Source: Dillenia suffruticosa
Lineage: Eukaryota; Streptophyta; Magnoliopsida; Dilleniales; Dilleniaceae
Assembly: GCA_033439265.1 (NCBI GenBank)
Contig: JAVTVX010000026.1
Coordinates: 12,153,001 to 12,217,000 of the forward strand
Reading direction: 5' to 3'
DNA: 64,000 bases
A program made the translations under genes and the position numbers. Shown here one piece after another: positions 20,503 through 32,214 of the stretch. The notes beneath the pieces were generated by a model. The model was not told the DNA's origin and made no database searches. It worked only from the letters and a program-made list of their open reading frames with translations. Within the stretch, counting starts at the first letter, position 1. Every line of letters begins with the position of its first letter.

Positions 20503-21902
20503 CCATAATAACATCAGGGTTTGCCTGTGCGTCCTCCTGTGTCATCGCAAACACACGAGCCTGGGCCCTAGGCTGCTGTCGTGACGATCCTGGCACTGTA
20601 TTACTCCCGGCTGCAGTCCGGGGAGTGGTAAGAGCTGAGTGCGCAGGTGCCCCCTGCTGGCCTGTGCTAGACGTACCAGGTCGATCCTCCCCGACCTAAA
20701 TCGGGACAGACACTCCTAACGTGACCTTGCTTCCCACACTGGAAGCAAGTAACTGGTACTCTACATGCCCCAAAGGCATGGTGACAGTTGCATCTACGGC
20801 AGAAGGGCGGTCTCTGTGTAGTAGACTGTGTAGAGACACTAGGGGCTGGTGCCCCAAAGCCCTGTGGTCTAGGTCCCTGTCCCGGTGCTGCTGGTCTGAA
20901 ACTAGAAAAACCTCCGGGATATCCAGAACCTCTACCCCTCTTCGAAAACTGTCCACCCTGTGACCCAGTCTTCCTCTTCTGGTGACTCTCCCTCTGTCTC
21001 GTCTCCGCTCGGACGATCTCCTCCGCCCGATACGCTGAATCAATCACCTCCGATAGTGTAAAAGAGGGAGTCACCGTCATATATTTCTTGATGCTCAGTT
21101 GGAGGCCATCTTCAAACTTGAACCTCAACTGAGCTGGTGTAGCCATATCGGGGACAAAGACCGCTAGTTGTCTAAACTCAGCCTCGTACTCTGAAACTGA
21201 CCTCGTCCCCTGACGTAAGTGCAGGAACTCCGTCCTCATCCAGTCCTGCTGGAATGGGGTAAAGTACCTGTGGTCGAACTCTCGTAAAAAGTCCTCCCAC
21301 TGCAGGGTCTGTGTGGCACTGTCACGGATAGCCTCCCACCACGAGAGGGCATCTCCGTCGAGGAGTCTCTCAGCAACTCACAATCTGAGCTCCTCTGACA
21401 ACCCCAAATCCGTAAGGATCCTACGAATCCTGTTGATCCAGTGTTTTGCCGCTACTGCATCACTAGATCCCGAAAAGTCTGTGCATCCGAGCTGCCATGA
21501 CTCTTTCACCAACTGAGTGAGCTCATGGATGCGCCTCAAAGTAGCCGACATCTCGTCGATCGGAGTAAACACGGAAGGGCCGGCCACCGAAGGAGGAATC
21601 GGTACCGAAGGGGCAGGTACGGCCGCAGGTGCGGTCGCTGGAGTCTGTAGTGAAGGTGGTGGCATCTGCGCCCCATATCTACTGCACCACTCCTGCCACT
21701 GTCTCAAGGCATCGAGTGGTGGTGGAGGGATCTCGGCTGTAACGGACGGTGGAGGTGCTGGGGGTGGCGCTGGTGAGCGTGCTCGAGTAGAGGAAGCAAC
21801 CTCTGGTACTCGTGGCGCCTCAGGTGCCCTAGGTGTATCAGGCACTGTAAGACCCTCAAGTGAGGCGAATTTAGCACCTCTCCTACCCCGTCTAGGTGGC
21901 AT
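20474..21902 (-). pseudogene. gag: Element B gag
   Basis: It starts MPPRRGRRGAKFASLEG at 21902. A Pro/Ala-rich N-terminal region is followed by the Gag domain (QLGCTDFSGSSDAVAAKHW; LHLRQGTRSVSEYEAEFRQL), a basic linker and a CCHC knuckle (CFQCGKQGHVRSVCP, about 20720-20765). A TGA at 21375 breaks the domain, probably from CGA. A one-base indel near 20690-20710 shifts the frame after the knuckle. Beyond it the conserved tail FAMTQEDAQANPD runs to the donor. The unspliced stop is the TAG at 20474. Confidence 0.87.
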
Positions 21903-22176
21903 AATTCTGCAAAAAAAAATACATTGTCAACGGATAGAAATCAAGATTTAGGGTTAGTTGCTTCGTAACTAACCCCCTAAAAATAAATGAACTATGATTT
22001 AAAACATTCGAATGCGAAATAATGAGTTAGATGCGTTATGTATCCAACTCCATAAAATAGGCGAACTTATATGCCTATGGCCAAGTACGGGACTTTAAAT
22101 GACTGTATAAACTCTCTAATGCATTGAGAACTTTGCGTATACTTGGGAAAACTTTTATCTTTTCTCAAACCTAGAC

Positions 22177-22188
22177 GCTCTGATACCA
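22177..22188 (-). other. Primer binding site of element B (tRNA-iMet type)
   Basis: The minus-strand tggtatcagagc is 7 nt from the LTR end at 22196, the same site as in A, D and F. Confidence 0.9.
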
Positions 22189-22195
22189 ATAAAAC

Positions 22196-24636
22196 TGTCG
22201 CACCCTAAACTGGGATCATGAACAGCCGCCCGTTGCCCCTGAATGCCGGCTGTATTTTTACAGAAAATCGGGCAGAACCTCCCCATAAATCGGAGGTTTC
22301 CCGTGTACAATTATACCTGTATGATCAAAATCATCCTGTACAATACACAAATGGCCGTTCCGGACTCTCCAAAATCAACAAACACCACAGCCAACATTCA
22401 GAACAACGCAAGGCTATAAACAAACCTAGCCACAGACCTCTACTGTCATGCCCAACTAGAGCATGAGTAGCCGCTATACCAAGCGGACCTAAGTTTATAC
22501 AATATATATCACATTTCCCAAGTAACGTTCAAGTACGTACAATCGTCTCAATGCAAATGAAATATGAGAGTTAAACTATACAGTCATCCCAAAATAAGTA
22601 CAAGGCCAACTATGGACCTCAATGTCAAGAGCTCGCAGGGTCGAAACTAAATTAGAAGTAAATCTCACAGTCAGAACAACAAATCCGCACTAGAGCCTGT
22701 AACGCCGCTCTATCACAATCAACCTGTCTGAGGAGGGAAAAGAGAGGGGTGAGTATCATGGGAAGATACTCAGTGAGTGAGGGGGTAATATCAAGCATAA
22801 ATAGTATAAGTGAACAATTGGAGTGTCAAATAATATCATTTGAACAAAAATTTACATTTCGCAGCAAAACATGATATATTTATCAATTTGAAATCATTTA
22901 ATCAAATACGCGATAGCAGGCATGTATGCATCCATTTAAAATCAAGTAATGTCAGAGCGAGCCAAAAATAGTCCTGGCAAAGGTCAACCGTGACCAATGA
23001 CAAGCGCATCGGGGGTTTTATTATGCATAGACTTTGAAACGCTCTCTACCCCGACGTTGGCCATGAGTTCGCTGGGGCCAACTCATTAACGTGTATAGGA
23101 CCCCGCCCGGTGCTAGACGGTGGCGTCACACACGTCCTCCCCCTACGTGGGTTCAACCGGCCGTGCCTATAGCCTTTAGAATAAATGACGTTTGCGGATA
23201 CCTCCTGCAGAAGCGTATCCGGGCAACCCGTGCCTCTACAAACGCCCCTCGTAGCTACGGAATCATCATAGTATCACAAGGACACAACGTCCCAGGGCAC
23301 AACGTCCCACAAGTATCACCACATCATCACATAACTAGTGGGCATCCAACCCACGTAGTTCATCAAAAACATTTTAAATTTGCGTGCCAATACGTCTCTT
23401 CAATTCATTTCAAAACAGCATATCAATGCAACGGTATAAAATGAAATTTATACATTTTCAAGTAATGGCACAATTATTGTTTCATTTCAAACCATGGATG
23501 CATAGTCATTGTAAATATAATTCAAGACACTCCAATAATCACAAAACAGTTTTGAAATTCAATATCATACGTCAAACGAATGCATATCAAAGCATGTTTT
23601 ATCGAAAACACGACAGAAAACACGTTTTACTATTTTATGCAAGAGATTAGAGTCTCACTCACTTATTTAGAGAGGGTGGTCACTCCCTACTTTTCAACGA
23701 CTCTCCAAAAGACAAACCTAATTAAATTATCAAAATTTTATATCATATAAAACCCTAATAAGGGAAAATTTATTCACACTGTGAAGTGAGTGCGTTTCTC
23801 TCACCTAGAGTTCCTCGGGTTTCAGACCTAGCTGTCGTTCGCCCGTCGGATTGGTCTAAAACCTGTAATTGTTTCAAATTTCAATTATATTAGAAACAAC
23901 TAAATTTCTAACACCAAACCCTAGAATTTCAACCAAATATAGTCGTTACCTGCAGTATAAAAGATGCAGGTGAGCTCTAGAAGGGGAAAGCCGGTAGCTG
24001 GCTCGCGGGCCGTCACGGGCTCGCGGGCCGGTGGGCTGGCTGCTAGCGGGCTGGCCCGCTGGTGGCTCACGGGCTCTCAGCCCCGCTTGCTGGCTGCAGC
24101 GGCTTCGTGGGTTTGCAATGTGCCGTGGCTGGACTGGGCCTTGGGCCGCTGGTGGGCTGGCCCGCTCACGGGCTAGGGCTCCCTCTGGGTCGCGAGCTGG
24201 GTCGCGCGCTGGCACTCGCTGGGTCACGAGCTGGATCGCACGCTGGCATGGGCTGGCTCGCGTGCTGGCATGCGCTGGGTCGCGAGCTGGGTCGCACGCT
24301 GGCACAGGCTGGCTCGCGCTGGTTCGCGCGCTGGCTCGTGCTGAGTCGCCTGCTGGCTTGTGTGCTGGCTCGCACGCTGGCTCGCGGGAGATCGCGTTGG
24401 CTCGAGCAGGGGTAGCACGCTGGCCCGCGCTGCGTGTCGTGCTGCTCACAGGAGATCGCACGAGTGCGCACTGTGCAGGAGGTGAGGCGCTGCTCACTGG
24501 CTGACCGCGCGCTCGTGTGACGAGGGAGGAGGCGCTGCAGCGGCGGGGATCGTGGGAGAAAGGTGGAGCAGTGGGTGGCGTGCGGTGGCGGGAGAGAGGC
24601 CGTGGCGGAGAAGAGAAAGAGAAAGAGGGAAAGAGG

Positions 24637-24667
<31 letters not shown>

Positions 24668-24739
24668 GTAAGAAGAATTAGGGCTTTAAGCCCTAATTTT
24701 GACTTTTTTTTTTTTGACTTTTTTTTTTTAAGTGTTACA
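22196..24739 (-). repeat. 5' LTR of element B (right copy)
   Basis: It is 2544 bp. Minus-strand signals are: palindrome 24676-24698; donor gcag/gtaacg at 23949; acceptor attacag (23863); exon 2 23805-23862 (58 nt); donor gtgaga; acceptor taattag (23718); exon 3 23663-23717 (55 nt); donor gtgagtgag (23662); acceptor ccctcctcag (22728). The palindrome cgtagctacg is at 23250-23259. Confidence 0.92.
23006..23086 (-). promoter_or_regulatory. Tandem hairpins with AATAAA (LTR B, right copy)
   Basis: This is the same block as in the left LTR. Hairpin 1 atgagtt/aactcat is intact (23063-23086). Hairpin 2 has two decayed base pairs in its outer stem (gcatcgggg against ccccgacgt), and the loop with aataaa (plus 23017-23022) is kept. 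Confidence 0.62.
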
Positions 24740-24744
24740 CTCTA

Positions 24745-25711
24745 AGTCTAGGACCTGAACGAGGTTCGTCGCCAACGCCGGGGTAGAGAGCACTTTAAAT
24801 AAACTTGCATATAATACTCTCGGTGCGCATATCATAGGTCGCGGTAGACCTCTACCAGGATATTTTTTGCTGGCAGCTCTATGATTTTTAGTGACAGTGA
24901 TTTGAATACATATTTGACTTGAAAATGAGTACTAATGATATATTATTGAAATGAAAAGTATGATGATTTGAAATATGATTCATATACTTATACTTTAATA
25001 CTCCAGTTTCACATTTCATACTTGACGATTGTATTGACCTACTCACTCACTGAGTATTCTTCCCCAAGTACTCACCCCTCATTTCCCTTATTGTTTCAGA
25101 GATAGTATTTGACAATGAGTGTTGCTTTAGGACGTTGGTATCATTGGGAGATCTGGTTTGGAGTTGAGAAGTTATTATATATTTCTGCTGTAAATTTGTA
25201 TTGGTAATATATATGCATTCTGAGATTTATAGACGACCATTGTGTAATTCTGGAATGACTGTATAAATATGGACATTTAAATTATGGAACTCTCATGTCA
25301 TTGCATAACATTGCATCGAGGCATTTCTTATTCGTTGCGTATGTACTTGGGAATGTGTTATGTTTTAGAAGTATACTTAAGGATCGCTCGGTGCTACTTC
25401 TAAATCACAGGAGGGGCGATTGGCGGCTGTCCATGCCTTTGACGGGGGCATGACAGTAGAGGTCTGTGGCTAAATTGTTGGAAATTTTTATAACCTTGCG
25501 TTATTCTGGACGTCGGCTATGGGATTGGTTGATTTTGGAGAGATCGGGATAACTATTTGATTATTTTACAGGATGATTATGATTTATACATGATTAAGTG
25601 TAATTGGGAGACCTCCGAAATATAGAGAGATTCTATCCGATTTTCTATAAAAATACAGCAGCCATTTAGAATAACGGACGACTGTTCACGATCCCGATTC
25701 GGGGCGTGACA
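24745..25711 (+). repeat. 3' LTR of element C, second part
   Basis: It resumes after element B at agtctagg. Hairpin 2 of the tandem block is partly preserved (cgccgggg with tctcggtg, allowing G-T pairs), with aataaa at 24798-24803. The predicted acceptor ends attgtttcag at 25099. The LTR ends gtgaca at 25711. Confidence 0.87.
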
Positions 25712-26527
25712 AGTTTCACAAATTATGTATAAATTTGAAAAAATTTTGCTTTTATTTTTATCAATACTTATGCACTTGACAAGTGAAGTAAGGATCAATG
25801 GACTAGTGAAATATATTGAGATGTATACGGCTGAAAGGTTTATTTACAGTTTCTTCATGATTTGGCCTTTGGGCTTTTGTTTACTCTCCTTTCATTTAAC
25901 CCTAAAAAATATATATATATATATATATAAAAATATAAAAATATAAATATAGTATTTGCTAATCACTTGACTTGTGCGGTGGATGGGGTCATTGCGTAGG
26001 CTGCGTGTGGACCGGTATTCTTGACAAAAACCAATCACGTTTTCTTGTGGGCCTTCCGACAGCATCGAGAATGAATTTCTCTAGAGATCATACTGTGCAG
26101 AGAAACCAATAAGAACCACAAGCTTTTCGGATAAACAAATTCAAAGTTTTCCTTGACTAGTCAGCTTGTAGATGAAGGGCCTTAAAAAAATGGTGACTGA
26201 CAAGTTAAAAATATAATGGTGACACCTTAAAAAAGATAAAAATGATGTTCGCAAGCAAAGTTGATTGAATCGGTCAAAGTCGTGTTATCATGGTGTCGAC
26301 ATGGGTGAAAATTGACAGCTCCTCCAACGACTCTTTTTTTTATATTTACCAAAATTTGAAATTTGAATATTAAAAAAAATAAATAAATAATGAGAGAGTC
26401 GAGCTTTAAATTAATTCTTACAACTTGGGTTTTCAAATATTGATAATCAAGTAAAATAGAAAAAAAAAAAAAATTGATAATCAACTATGCGTCTAGTTCC
26501 GTTTTCATATAACCCGGTTGCTAACTT
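25712..26527. other. AT-rich intergenic stretch and upstream region of SABATH gene
   Basis: No coding pattern is visible. It holds a TA microsatellite (about 25906-25929), A-tracts and unremarkable AT-rich DNA. The last few hundred bases are probably the promoter of the truncated methyltransferase gene downstream. Confidence 0.5.
25906..25929. repeat. TA microsatellite
   Basis: Uninterrupted (ta)n run downstream of element C, in AT-rich intergenic DNA. Confidence 0.85.
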
Positions 26528-26534
26528 TATAAAT
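26528..26534 (+). promoter_or_regulatory. TATA box candidate of SABATH gene
   Basis: The sequence tataaat sits 88 bp before the ATG at 26616. A start site around 26560 would leave a 5' UTR of about 55 nt, a normal plant arrangement. No other evidence supports activity. Confidence 0.45.
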
Positions 26535-26615
26535 TAGCTCCTCCTCCCTACATTTGTGATACAAGCAAAGCACAAGACTAACATAATCTATTGCAAGCAG
26601 GTGCATAACACGAAA

Positions 26616-27864
26616 ATGGAAACAAAGAAACCAGCAGAATCCATTACCATGACCGGCGGAGAAGGCCAATACAGCTATGCCAAGAATTCAGCGTTTCAGG
26701 CTATTTCTCTTCTTTCTACTTTAACCATCTCAGAAAATTCGAGATCATCCATTTAGAGGAGCTACACTTCAAGCTCCCAATTACATCTAATAGCTGACCA
26801 TGGTACTATACCGTTCTGACAATCGAATTGGCACACATGGCACCGTGATTGGCCATGAATTTGAGACATTAAATCATATTGTTGACACATACAATGCGTT
26901 CAAACTTGAAGTAACCAAGTTTCTCTCAAATTCAAAAGTGTTCAAAATTTCAGATTTAGGTTGTTCAGTAGGACCTAATACCTTCATTGTTGTCCAAAGT
27001 ATTATTGACGCTGTCAAGCGTAAGAGCAAGAGGGAGGACCTAAACCCTGGAAGTATTGAATTCCAAGTCCTCTTTAGCGATCTGGTTTCCAATGACTTCA
27101 ACACTCTCTTCAGGTCCCTTCCAGAAAGGCAATACTTTGCTGCTGCAGTACCGGGTGCCTTCTATGTCCGCTTATTTCCTGAAGGTTCACTGCATTTTGT
27201 TCATGCCTCGTATGCTCTCCAATATCTCTCTGAAATTCCGAAAGAAATTCTTGACAAAAACTCTCCAGCCTGGAATGGTGGAAGGATTCATTATTCTAAA
27301 AAGGAAGTTCGAGAAGCTTACTCGGCTCAATATGCTAAGGACATGGATCTGTTTCTGAGTGCCAGATCAAAAGAGATCATCCCTGAAGGGTTCTTAGCTG
27401 CTCTCATTCCAATTCCCCATGTTGGTGATGGCCCTTTTGATGCTTTTCAATCTTGCTTGATAGACATGGCCAAAGAGGTAATCTTCAGATTATATTAAAG
27501 AAATTGAAATATAATATTTATATCAGGATAATGCTATTTATCAGGTTCAATAGTGACCATAGTTTTTTTCAGGCTGATGTGGCAATCTGTAATTTGTTAC
27601 CACATACAAAAAACTGGTCATTTCATTAATATGTATGTCACAACCAATGACAACTTGACAAATCCGACCACGAGAAATTCAAAGCCAACTCTGGCCATGA
27701 CCCATGAAAGAGAGCATTTTCCATTTACGCCCTTTTTTTTTAATCTAATTGTGGTTGCTTTTCCCCTCTGTATATTGTTTTCGGACCTTTTTGTATTCAA
27801 GGGATTACTTGAAGAGGATAAAGTGGACTCCTTCAACTTATCCATGTTTAGCAACTGTCAGTAA
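26616..27864 (+). pseudogene. Truncated SABATH-family carboxyl methyltransferase gene
   Basis: SABATH enzymes transfer a methyl group from S-adenosylmethionine to small carboxylic acids or N-heterocycles. Exon 1 begins METKKPAES and contains the hallmark MTGGEGQYSYAKNSAFQ. The next exon (open to 27477) has the SAM-binding ISDLGCSVGPNTF (26947-26985), then PGAFYVRLFPEGSLHFVHAS and PKEILDKNSPAWN. A donor gag/gtaatc lies at 27478. A third exon starts after ttcaag at 27802 with GLLEEDKVDSFNLSMF, then hits TAA at 27862. About 190 bp between the YAKNSAFQ motif and the start of homology (26700-26890) does not match the family and has stops. The C-terminal quarter of the usual ~360-residue protein is missing. 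It is the only host gene I recognise, and probably a pseudogene. Confidence 0.82.
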
Positions 27865-28640
27865 AGGTACCACACAACCATCGGTAAAGGTATATTCAAT
27901 TGTGATGGTTAAAAATTATGGTCAGTAAATGTAATAGTCTTTTTGATATGGTTTAAAAATAGTCTCAATATATAGTACTACCTTCATAGGTTTTAGATAT
28001 ATAGTAATATAGAAATTCTACCGTCTTTTAAAATTATATTCAATTCTCACTATTAAAACAAACCATTTGTACAAATTCAATTTATACTAATGTATATATT
28101 GTAACGTCAGTAAAACATAAAATCATTATCATATTTGTATCATATACCTTTATATTTAAAAATAGTCTGATTGGTAAGTTGTAGTAAATTTATGATAGTA
28201 ATAGTTTTAATTAGATAAGTAGATAATAAGTAGGTAAATAAATTTATATAGTGGTAATTTAGTAGTAAGCTTGTGATATATAGTTAAATGGAAAGTGATA
28301 AGTGGATAGTAAGTGGTCAGTTAGTGGCTATTGGGCGCCCGGCCATGCCAGCTCGGGGGCCATGCATGTCACGTGGCATATGCGCATAATGGTAACTTCA
28401 TACTTATAATTTCACTAAATCTAATTTTATCTTTATTTATATTTCAACTATTATATTTTATTATTTTTTATTTTAATTAATTCTATTTCAATTAATTTAA
28501 TTGTATTTTATTTTTTTCTTATTTTTTGTTTTTTGAATGAGTATGGAATTTAAATTATAATATATTAATAATTTAAAAAATCTACATATTTAATCACAAA
28601 TATTTTTACCGTTCAAAATATATAAAATTAATAATTTATC
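27865..28640. other. AT-rich intergenic DNA with one GC-rich island
   Basis: No coding signal is visible. A GC-rich island at about 28325-28390 (gggcgcccggccatgcc, catgcatgtcacgtggcat) resembles the modules near 29000, 31150 and 31680. Confidence 0.5.
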
Positions 28641-28689
28641 ATTAATTCATAATATTCAATTTAAATATCATTCAAATAAATTGATTTGA

Positions 28690-29215
28690 ATATATCAAAA
28701 TAGCAAATGAGAATAGAAAAACAAAAAAATAGAGGCGAGGGTGAGATAAAGGGAAAAAAAAAGTGAGAACCAAATAAAAAAAGAAAAAAAAAATTGAGGT
28801 TGAGATAACAAGGAAGAAAGAAATGAAAAGAAAAGAAAAAAAAAAAGAGAGATCCTATTGTGATATAATGGTTGAATGAATTGAGGCTTGTGTTTCAAGT
28901 CAGCGGTTCAAATCCATGCAGTAGCAATATTACCTCCTTTTTGCCTAAAAATAGAAGGGCACCCACAAGGAGCGTGCGAGCGCCCGTACAGGCGGGCAGT
29001 GCGCGGGCGCGCACAAGGCAGGCATGGCATGCCGGCTCATGGGCGCCCGTGCTAGCATAGGCGGGCGCATGTCTAGGCCTGGACCTCGAGCTCAGCATGG
29101 GCTGGCGCTTGCGTGCACGCCAACATGCAGAGCGCGCGAAGGCTGCGCATGCACAAGCATGCACAGCGCGTGGGCACTCCTGCCCCACATAGGCAAGCGT
29201 GGATGCCCATGCAAA
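28690..29215 (+). repeat. Composite repeat: purine-rich tract, tRNA-like box pair, GC-rich module
   Basis: A purine-rich tract (28700-28855) is followed by a pol III-like A box tgatataatgg (28861-28871, one mismatch to consensus) and a B box ggttcaaatcc (28905-28915). A GC-rich module follows (28965-29210) with repeated gggcgcccgtgctagcat and gcatgc-type words. The same order appears inside the CACTA element at 48603-49857, on the other strand. A tRNA-derived SINE head or a repeat carried by CACTA elements are both possible. Confidence 0.5.
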
Positions 29216-30180
29216 GAGATAGTCATTTACTGTAAGTTACTTTATGTATTAGTATAAATTTTGTATCGTAAAATATAATAAGGAAAAAAAAATAAAGAGA
29301 TATGTTCTAATTATATGTATTCTGAGATATTCGAAACCAAAAATGAAAATATCATTATCTATCAATTTATTCATTAAAAACCAATAGTAATCAATAATAA
29401 AATAGTGAAATCATTGTAAATAATAAATTGTACATAATAATAAATAATAATTGTAAATGAAAATATTAACTGAGAGTCTTTTCCTTTCTCTCTGAATCCC
29501 AAACATCTTGATCCAAAACATTTGATAGCATTAATCTCTATATTTCTTCACTTCAAAATAAAAAATTAAAAATGGCATTTTAATATTAAATATCAAATTA
29601 AAATAATGTGTTTATTTTAAAAATCTGGTAATATTTTAGATGATTAAGCTTGTTCAGACTGAAACTTGTTCTTTTTCTTGGAATGGTTGTGATTCTTCAT
29701 ACAATGCTTATCCATAGGTTTAAATGGGTTAGGGGAGGAAAGCTTTCAAGGAAAAATGAAGAAACTTTGATGGTAAAAGAATGGAGAAATTTTGATGGCT
29801 GCGTAGAATTTATAATATAACATTTTCATAAATAAATTTTTAAAATCCCGCCCATTTTTTATTTGGTTTTTTTTCTCCCACATCTTTTTTTATTATCGCG
29901 TTTTTAATTCGTTACAATTTTTTTATACTTTAAATCAATATTGCCATTTTTACACTTGTTGAAAAAATCATTTACTACTTAATTACTATGTACTTACTAC
30001 ATTTCAATGCGTGTAAGCCTTATGATGTGTTAATTATATCTATTTGATTAATAAAAAATATAATTTAGTATAAATTTATTAATATTATTAATTTAAATAA
30101 TGTAATGATATGAAATTAGTAATTTATATAATATAATATTATAGTTTTTGAAAATTCATTGAAAATAATATAGTGGGAAG
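29216..30180. other. AT-rich intergenic DNA
   Basis: I see no gene. Scattered A/T tracts only. The end (30060-30130) shares words with the tandem unit at 31300 and 31850 (attaatttaaataatgtaat, then gatat). Confidence 0.45.
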
Positions 30181-30189
30181 AAGTTAAAC

Positions 30190-30725
30190 ACTTTTCAAAT
30201 TGACAAACTTCATAGTGGTTAATATCGATTTCATGTAAAAGATCGTGAGAAATACCTTCAAACTCAAAAGTCAGGAGTTGTGGCAGAATTGATGATATTA
30301 GTTATGCAAGTGCGATAGATAAAAGTCAATTCGAGGTAAAATTAATTATTATAGCATCTTAAGAGAAATCATTCAAGTAAACTATATAATGGAATGCATA
30401 CATTTGTATTATGTCGGTGTGATTTAGTCGATCTACAATAAGGATGCAAGGACAGATTTAGTTCAACTTTTGTCATTTTTTTCTATTTCAATCATACCGC
30501 TATCATACAGGTGCTGATTTGCTGAATGATTCTTATATGTTGATATTACAAGCAAAGAATGTGTTTTATGTGGCTGATGAAAAACATGAATGATGGCTTG
30601 TTGTAAAACATGTCAATGTTTGCGATGAATTTGATATGGGTGATGAAGTAACAATTCATCATTTCAATTTAGAAACTGATCCCTTAACTAATCAGTGGGT
30701 TCGAACTAATGTTGATGGAGTAGGA
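30190..30725 (+). pseudogene. Relic of CACTA (En/Spm) TNP2-type transposase, DUF4216 region
   Basis: Translation in shifting frames gives YRFHVKDREKYLQTQKSGVV (30216-30275), a pattern like the NGYRFHT...NSGV start of DUF4216 in CACTA transposases. Near 30520-30650 it gives ILQAKNVFYVADEKHE and then FDMGDEV, like the ILA.QA.QVFYV...MGDE end of that domain. Stops and frameshifts are frequent. No TNP2 catalytic region is visible upstream, so only the tail remains. The assignment rests on remembered motif patterns. Confidence 0.58.
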
Positions 30726-31096
30726 TAAGATACATATGTATAGGAAATGTAATTTTGTTTACATTTTAACCAATCATTCTCTATTTTTATATTTTTTTCC
30801 ATTAATTTATTCGATCCGCTTGGTATAATGCATAGTAACAATTCATGTAACAAATATAAAAATTATATTTAATCCTTAATTAGTTTACTAAAACAAATAC
30901 TCAAAGTTGTAACAATATTTCCAAAAATTACATTGCATATGATTATAATAATATGGTCACTAAGAAAGAAAGAGATAGGTAAAAAATTAAATAAATTGTT
31001 AGCATACAAAATTTATAAATAGTAAGTAGAGTTTTTGAAAATTTATAATTAGTAGTAATAATATAGGAATATAGTAATAATATAGTAGAGTTTTTG

Positions 31097-32088
31097 AAAA
31101 TTTATAAGTTAGGTATGCAGGCCTTGGCATTGCGTGTAAGAGGTTGCATGCATGCGTGCGTGGGCGCCAGTGCTAGCATAGTCGGGCGCCCGTGTCGGCC
31201 CACACATACCATGTCCATACTTTTTTTATTATATAAAAATTTTCACATATGAATTATATCAAAATTTTCAAATTTGAATTATGTAGAATAAAAATATATT
31301 TAATATTTTTAATTTAAATAATATAATGATATAAATTTAGGGTTATTATTTGTTATAATATAATATTTAGGGTAAAAATGTAGTAACATGTTACAATGCT
31401 GTAATAAAAACAAAATCACAAATACAAAAATTAAATTGATGATGTGATAATAAAAAGATGAAATTAAACTTACAAAAGCGGAAAAAAAATAGCGGGTTCT
31501 AAAAATTTATTTGAGCCCCTAAATCAAATATATAATAAATCATTTTCCATAAACTCTCTTTTCTTTCAAAATTTATAAGTTAGGTAGTAAACAGGTAGTA
31601 AATAATTAGTAAGTAGTAATAATATCGCACAAGCTTGCATGGCCACGCATGTACTGGCGCCCGCACGAGAGGTTGCATGCATGCAGTGGCATGCATGGGC
31701 GGGTGCCCATGCTGGCATGGTCGAGCACCCGTGTAGGCCCACACATACTATGTCTCTGCTTTTTTTTATTATATAAAAATTTTTACATATGGATCATATA
31801 AAAAATTTTAAATATAAATTATGTAGAATAATGATATATTTAATATTATTAATTTAAATAATGTAATGATATAAATTTAGGATTATTCTTTATTGTAAAG
31901 TAATATTTAGGGTAAGAATGTAATAACAATATTATAATTTTATAACAAAAACAAAATCACAAATACAAAAAATGAAATTTTATATTAAACTTACAAAAAA
32001 GTGGGAAAAAATGGCAGGTTTTAAAAATTTATTTGAGCGTCTAAATCAAATATATAATAAATCATTCTTGACAAACTTTCTTTCCCTC
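31097..32088. repeat. Diverged tandem duplication, about 0.5 kb unit, with GC-rich core
   Basis: Unit 1 (about 31097-31567) and unit 2 (about 31568-32088) both start aaaatttataagttaggta. They share a GC-rich core (gaggttgcatgcatgc ... cgtgtnggcccacacatac), then ttattatataaaaatttt and an AT-rich half, and end with ctaaatcaaatatataataa. Unit 2 has about 45 extra bases near its start. The cores match the modules near 28350 and 29050. Confidence 0.72.
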
Positions 32089-32124
32089 CAAAACCTCTCA
32101 TGATAAGCTCTTCTCACTCAAACC

Positions 32125-32203
32125 TCAAATCTTGTGACTTAACCATAATCTTTTTTCAAATTTTCAAATCTTGCGACTTAACCAAAATTTTGTTTCAAAT
32201 TTT
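32125..32203. repeat. Short tandem repeat, two copies of about 39 bp
   Basis: The unit tcaaatcttgngacttaacc plus a T/A tail is repeated at 32125 and 32164 with a few differences. It lies just upstream of the ATG at 32215. Confidence 0.65.
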
Positions 32204-32214
32204 CCTAATTCAAC

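Larger units (their letters stand above)
14335..24739 (-). mobile_element. Full-length Tekay/Del-like LTR retrotransposon B
   Basis: It runs on the minus strand: 5' LTR 22196-24739, primer site 22177-22188, gag from 21902, intron-like segment, pol to 16931, polypurine tract, 3' LTR 14335-16881. The flanks are ctcta on both sides (14330-14334 and 24740-24744), a perfect 5-bp duplication within the 3' LTR of C. The LTRs differ by scattered substitutions and a small tandem-repeat change near 15420/23280. Gag and pol are mostly readable but carry several nonsense codons and a frameshift, so this copy is not autonomous. Confidence 0.93.
1..25711 (+). mobile_element. Tekay/Del-like Ty3/gypsy element C (outer host of nest 1)
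   Basis: This is the oldest layer of the left nest. Its visible parts are the end of RNase H and integrase (1-1045), the rest of integrase and the chromodomain (11730-12359), and a 3' LTR in two pieces (12408-14334 and 24745-25711, about 2.9 kb). Its 5' half is outside the window. Element A interrupts integrase and element B interrupts the LTR. Removing both restores collinearity with the pol and LTR of A. Coding parts carry many stops and frameshifts, which fits its age. The base after its LTR end (gaca at 25711) begins agttt, but the matching left duplication cannot be seen. Confidence 0.88.

Noticed and set aside
27553-27864. 103-codon frame over the third SABATH exon
   Set aside because: The first two thirds are intron. 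Only the piece after 27802 matches the family, so it is part of the methyltransferase gene and not a separate gene.
28895-29257. Overlapping open frames in the GC-rich module at 29.0 kb
   Set aside because: Both strands are open because of composition; the module is a dispersed repeat.
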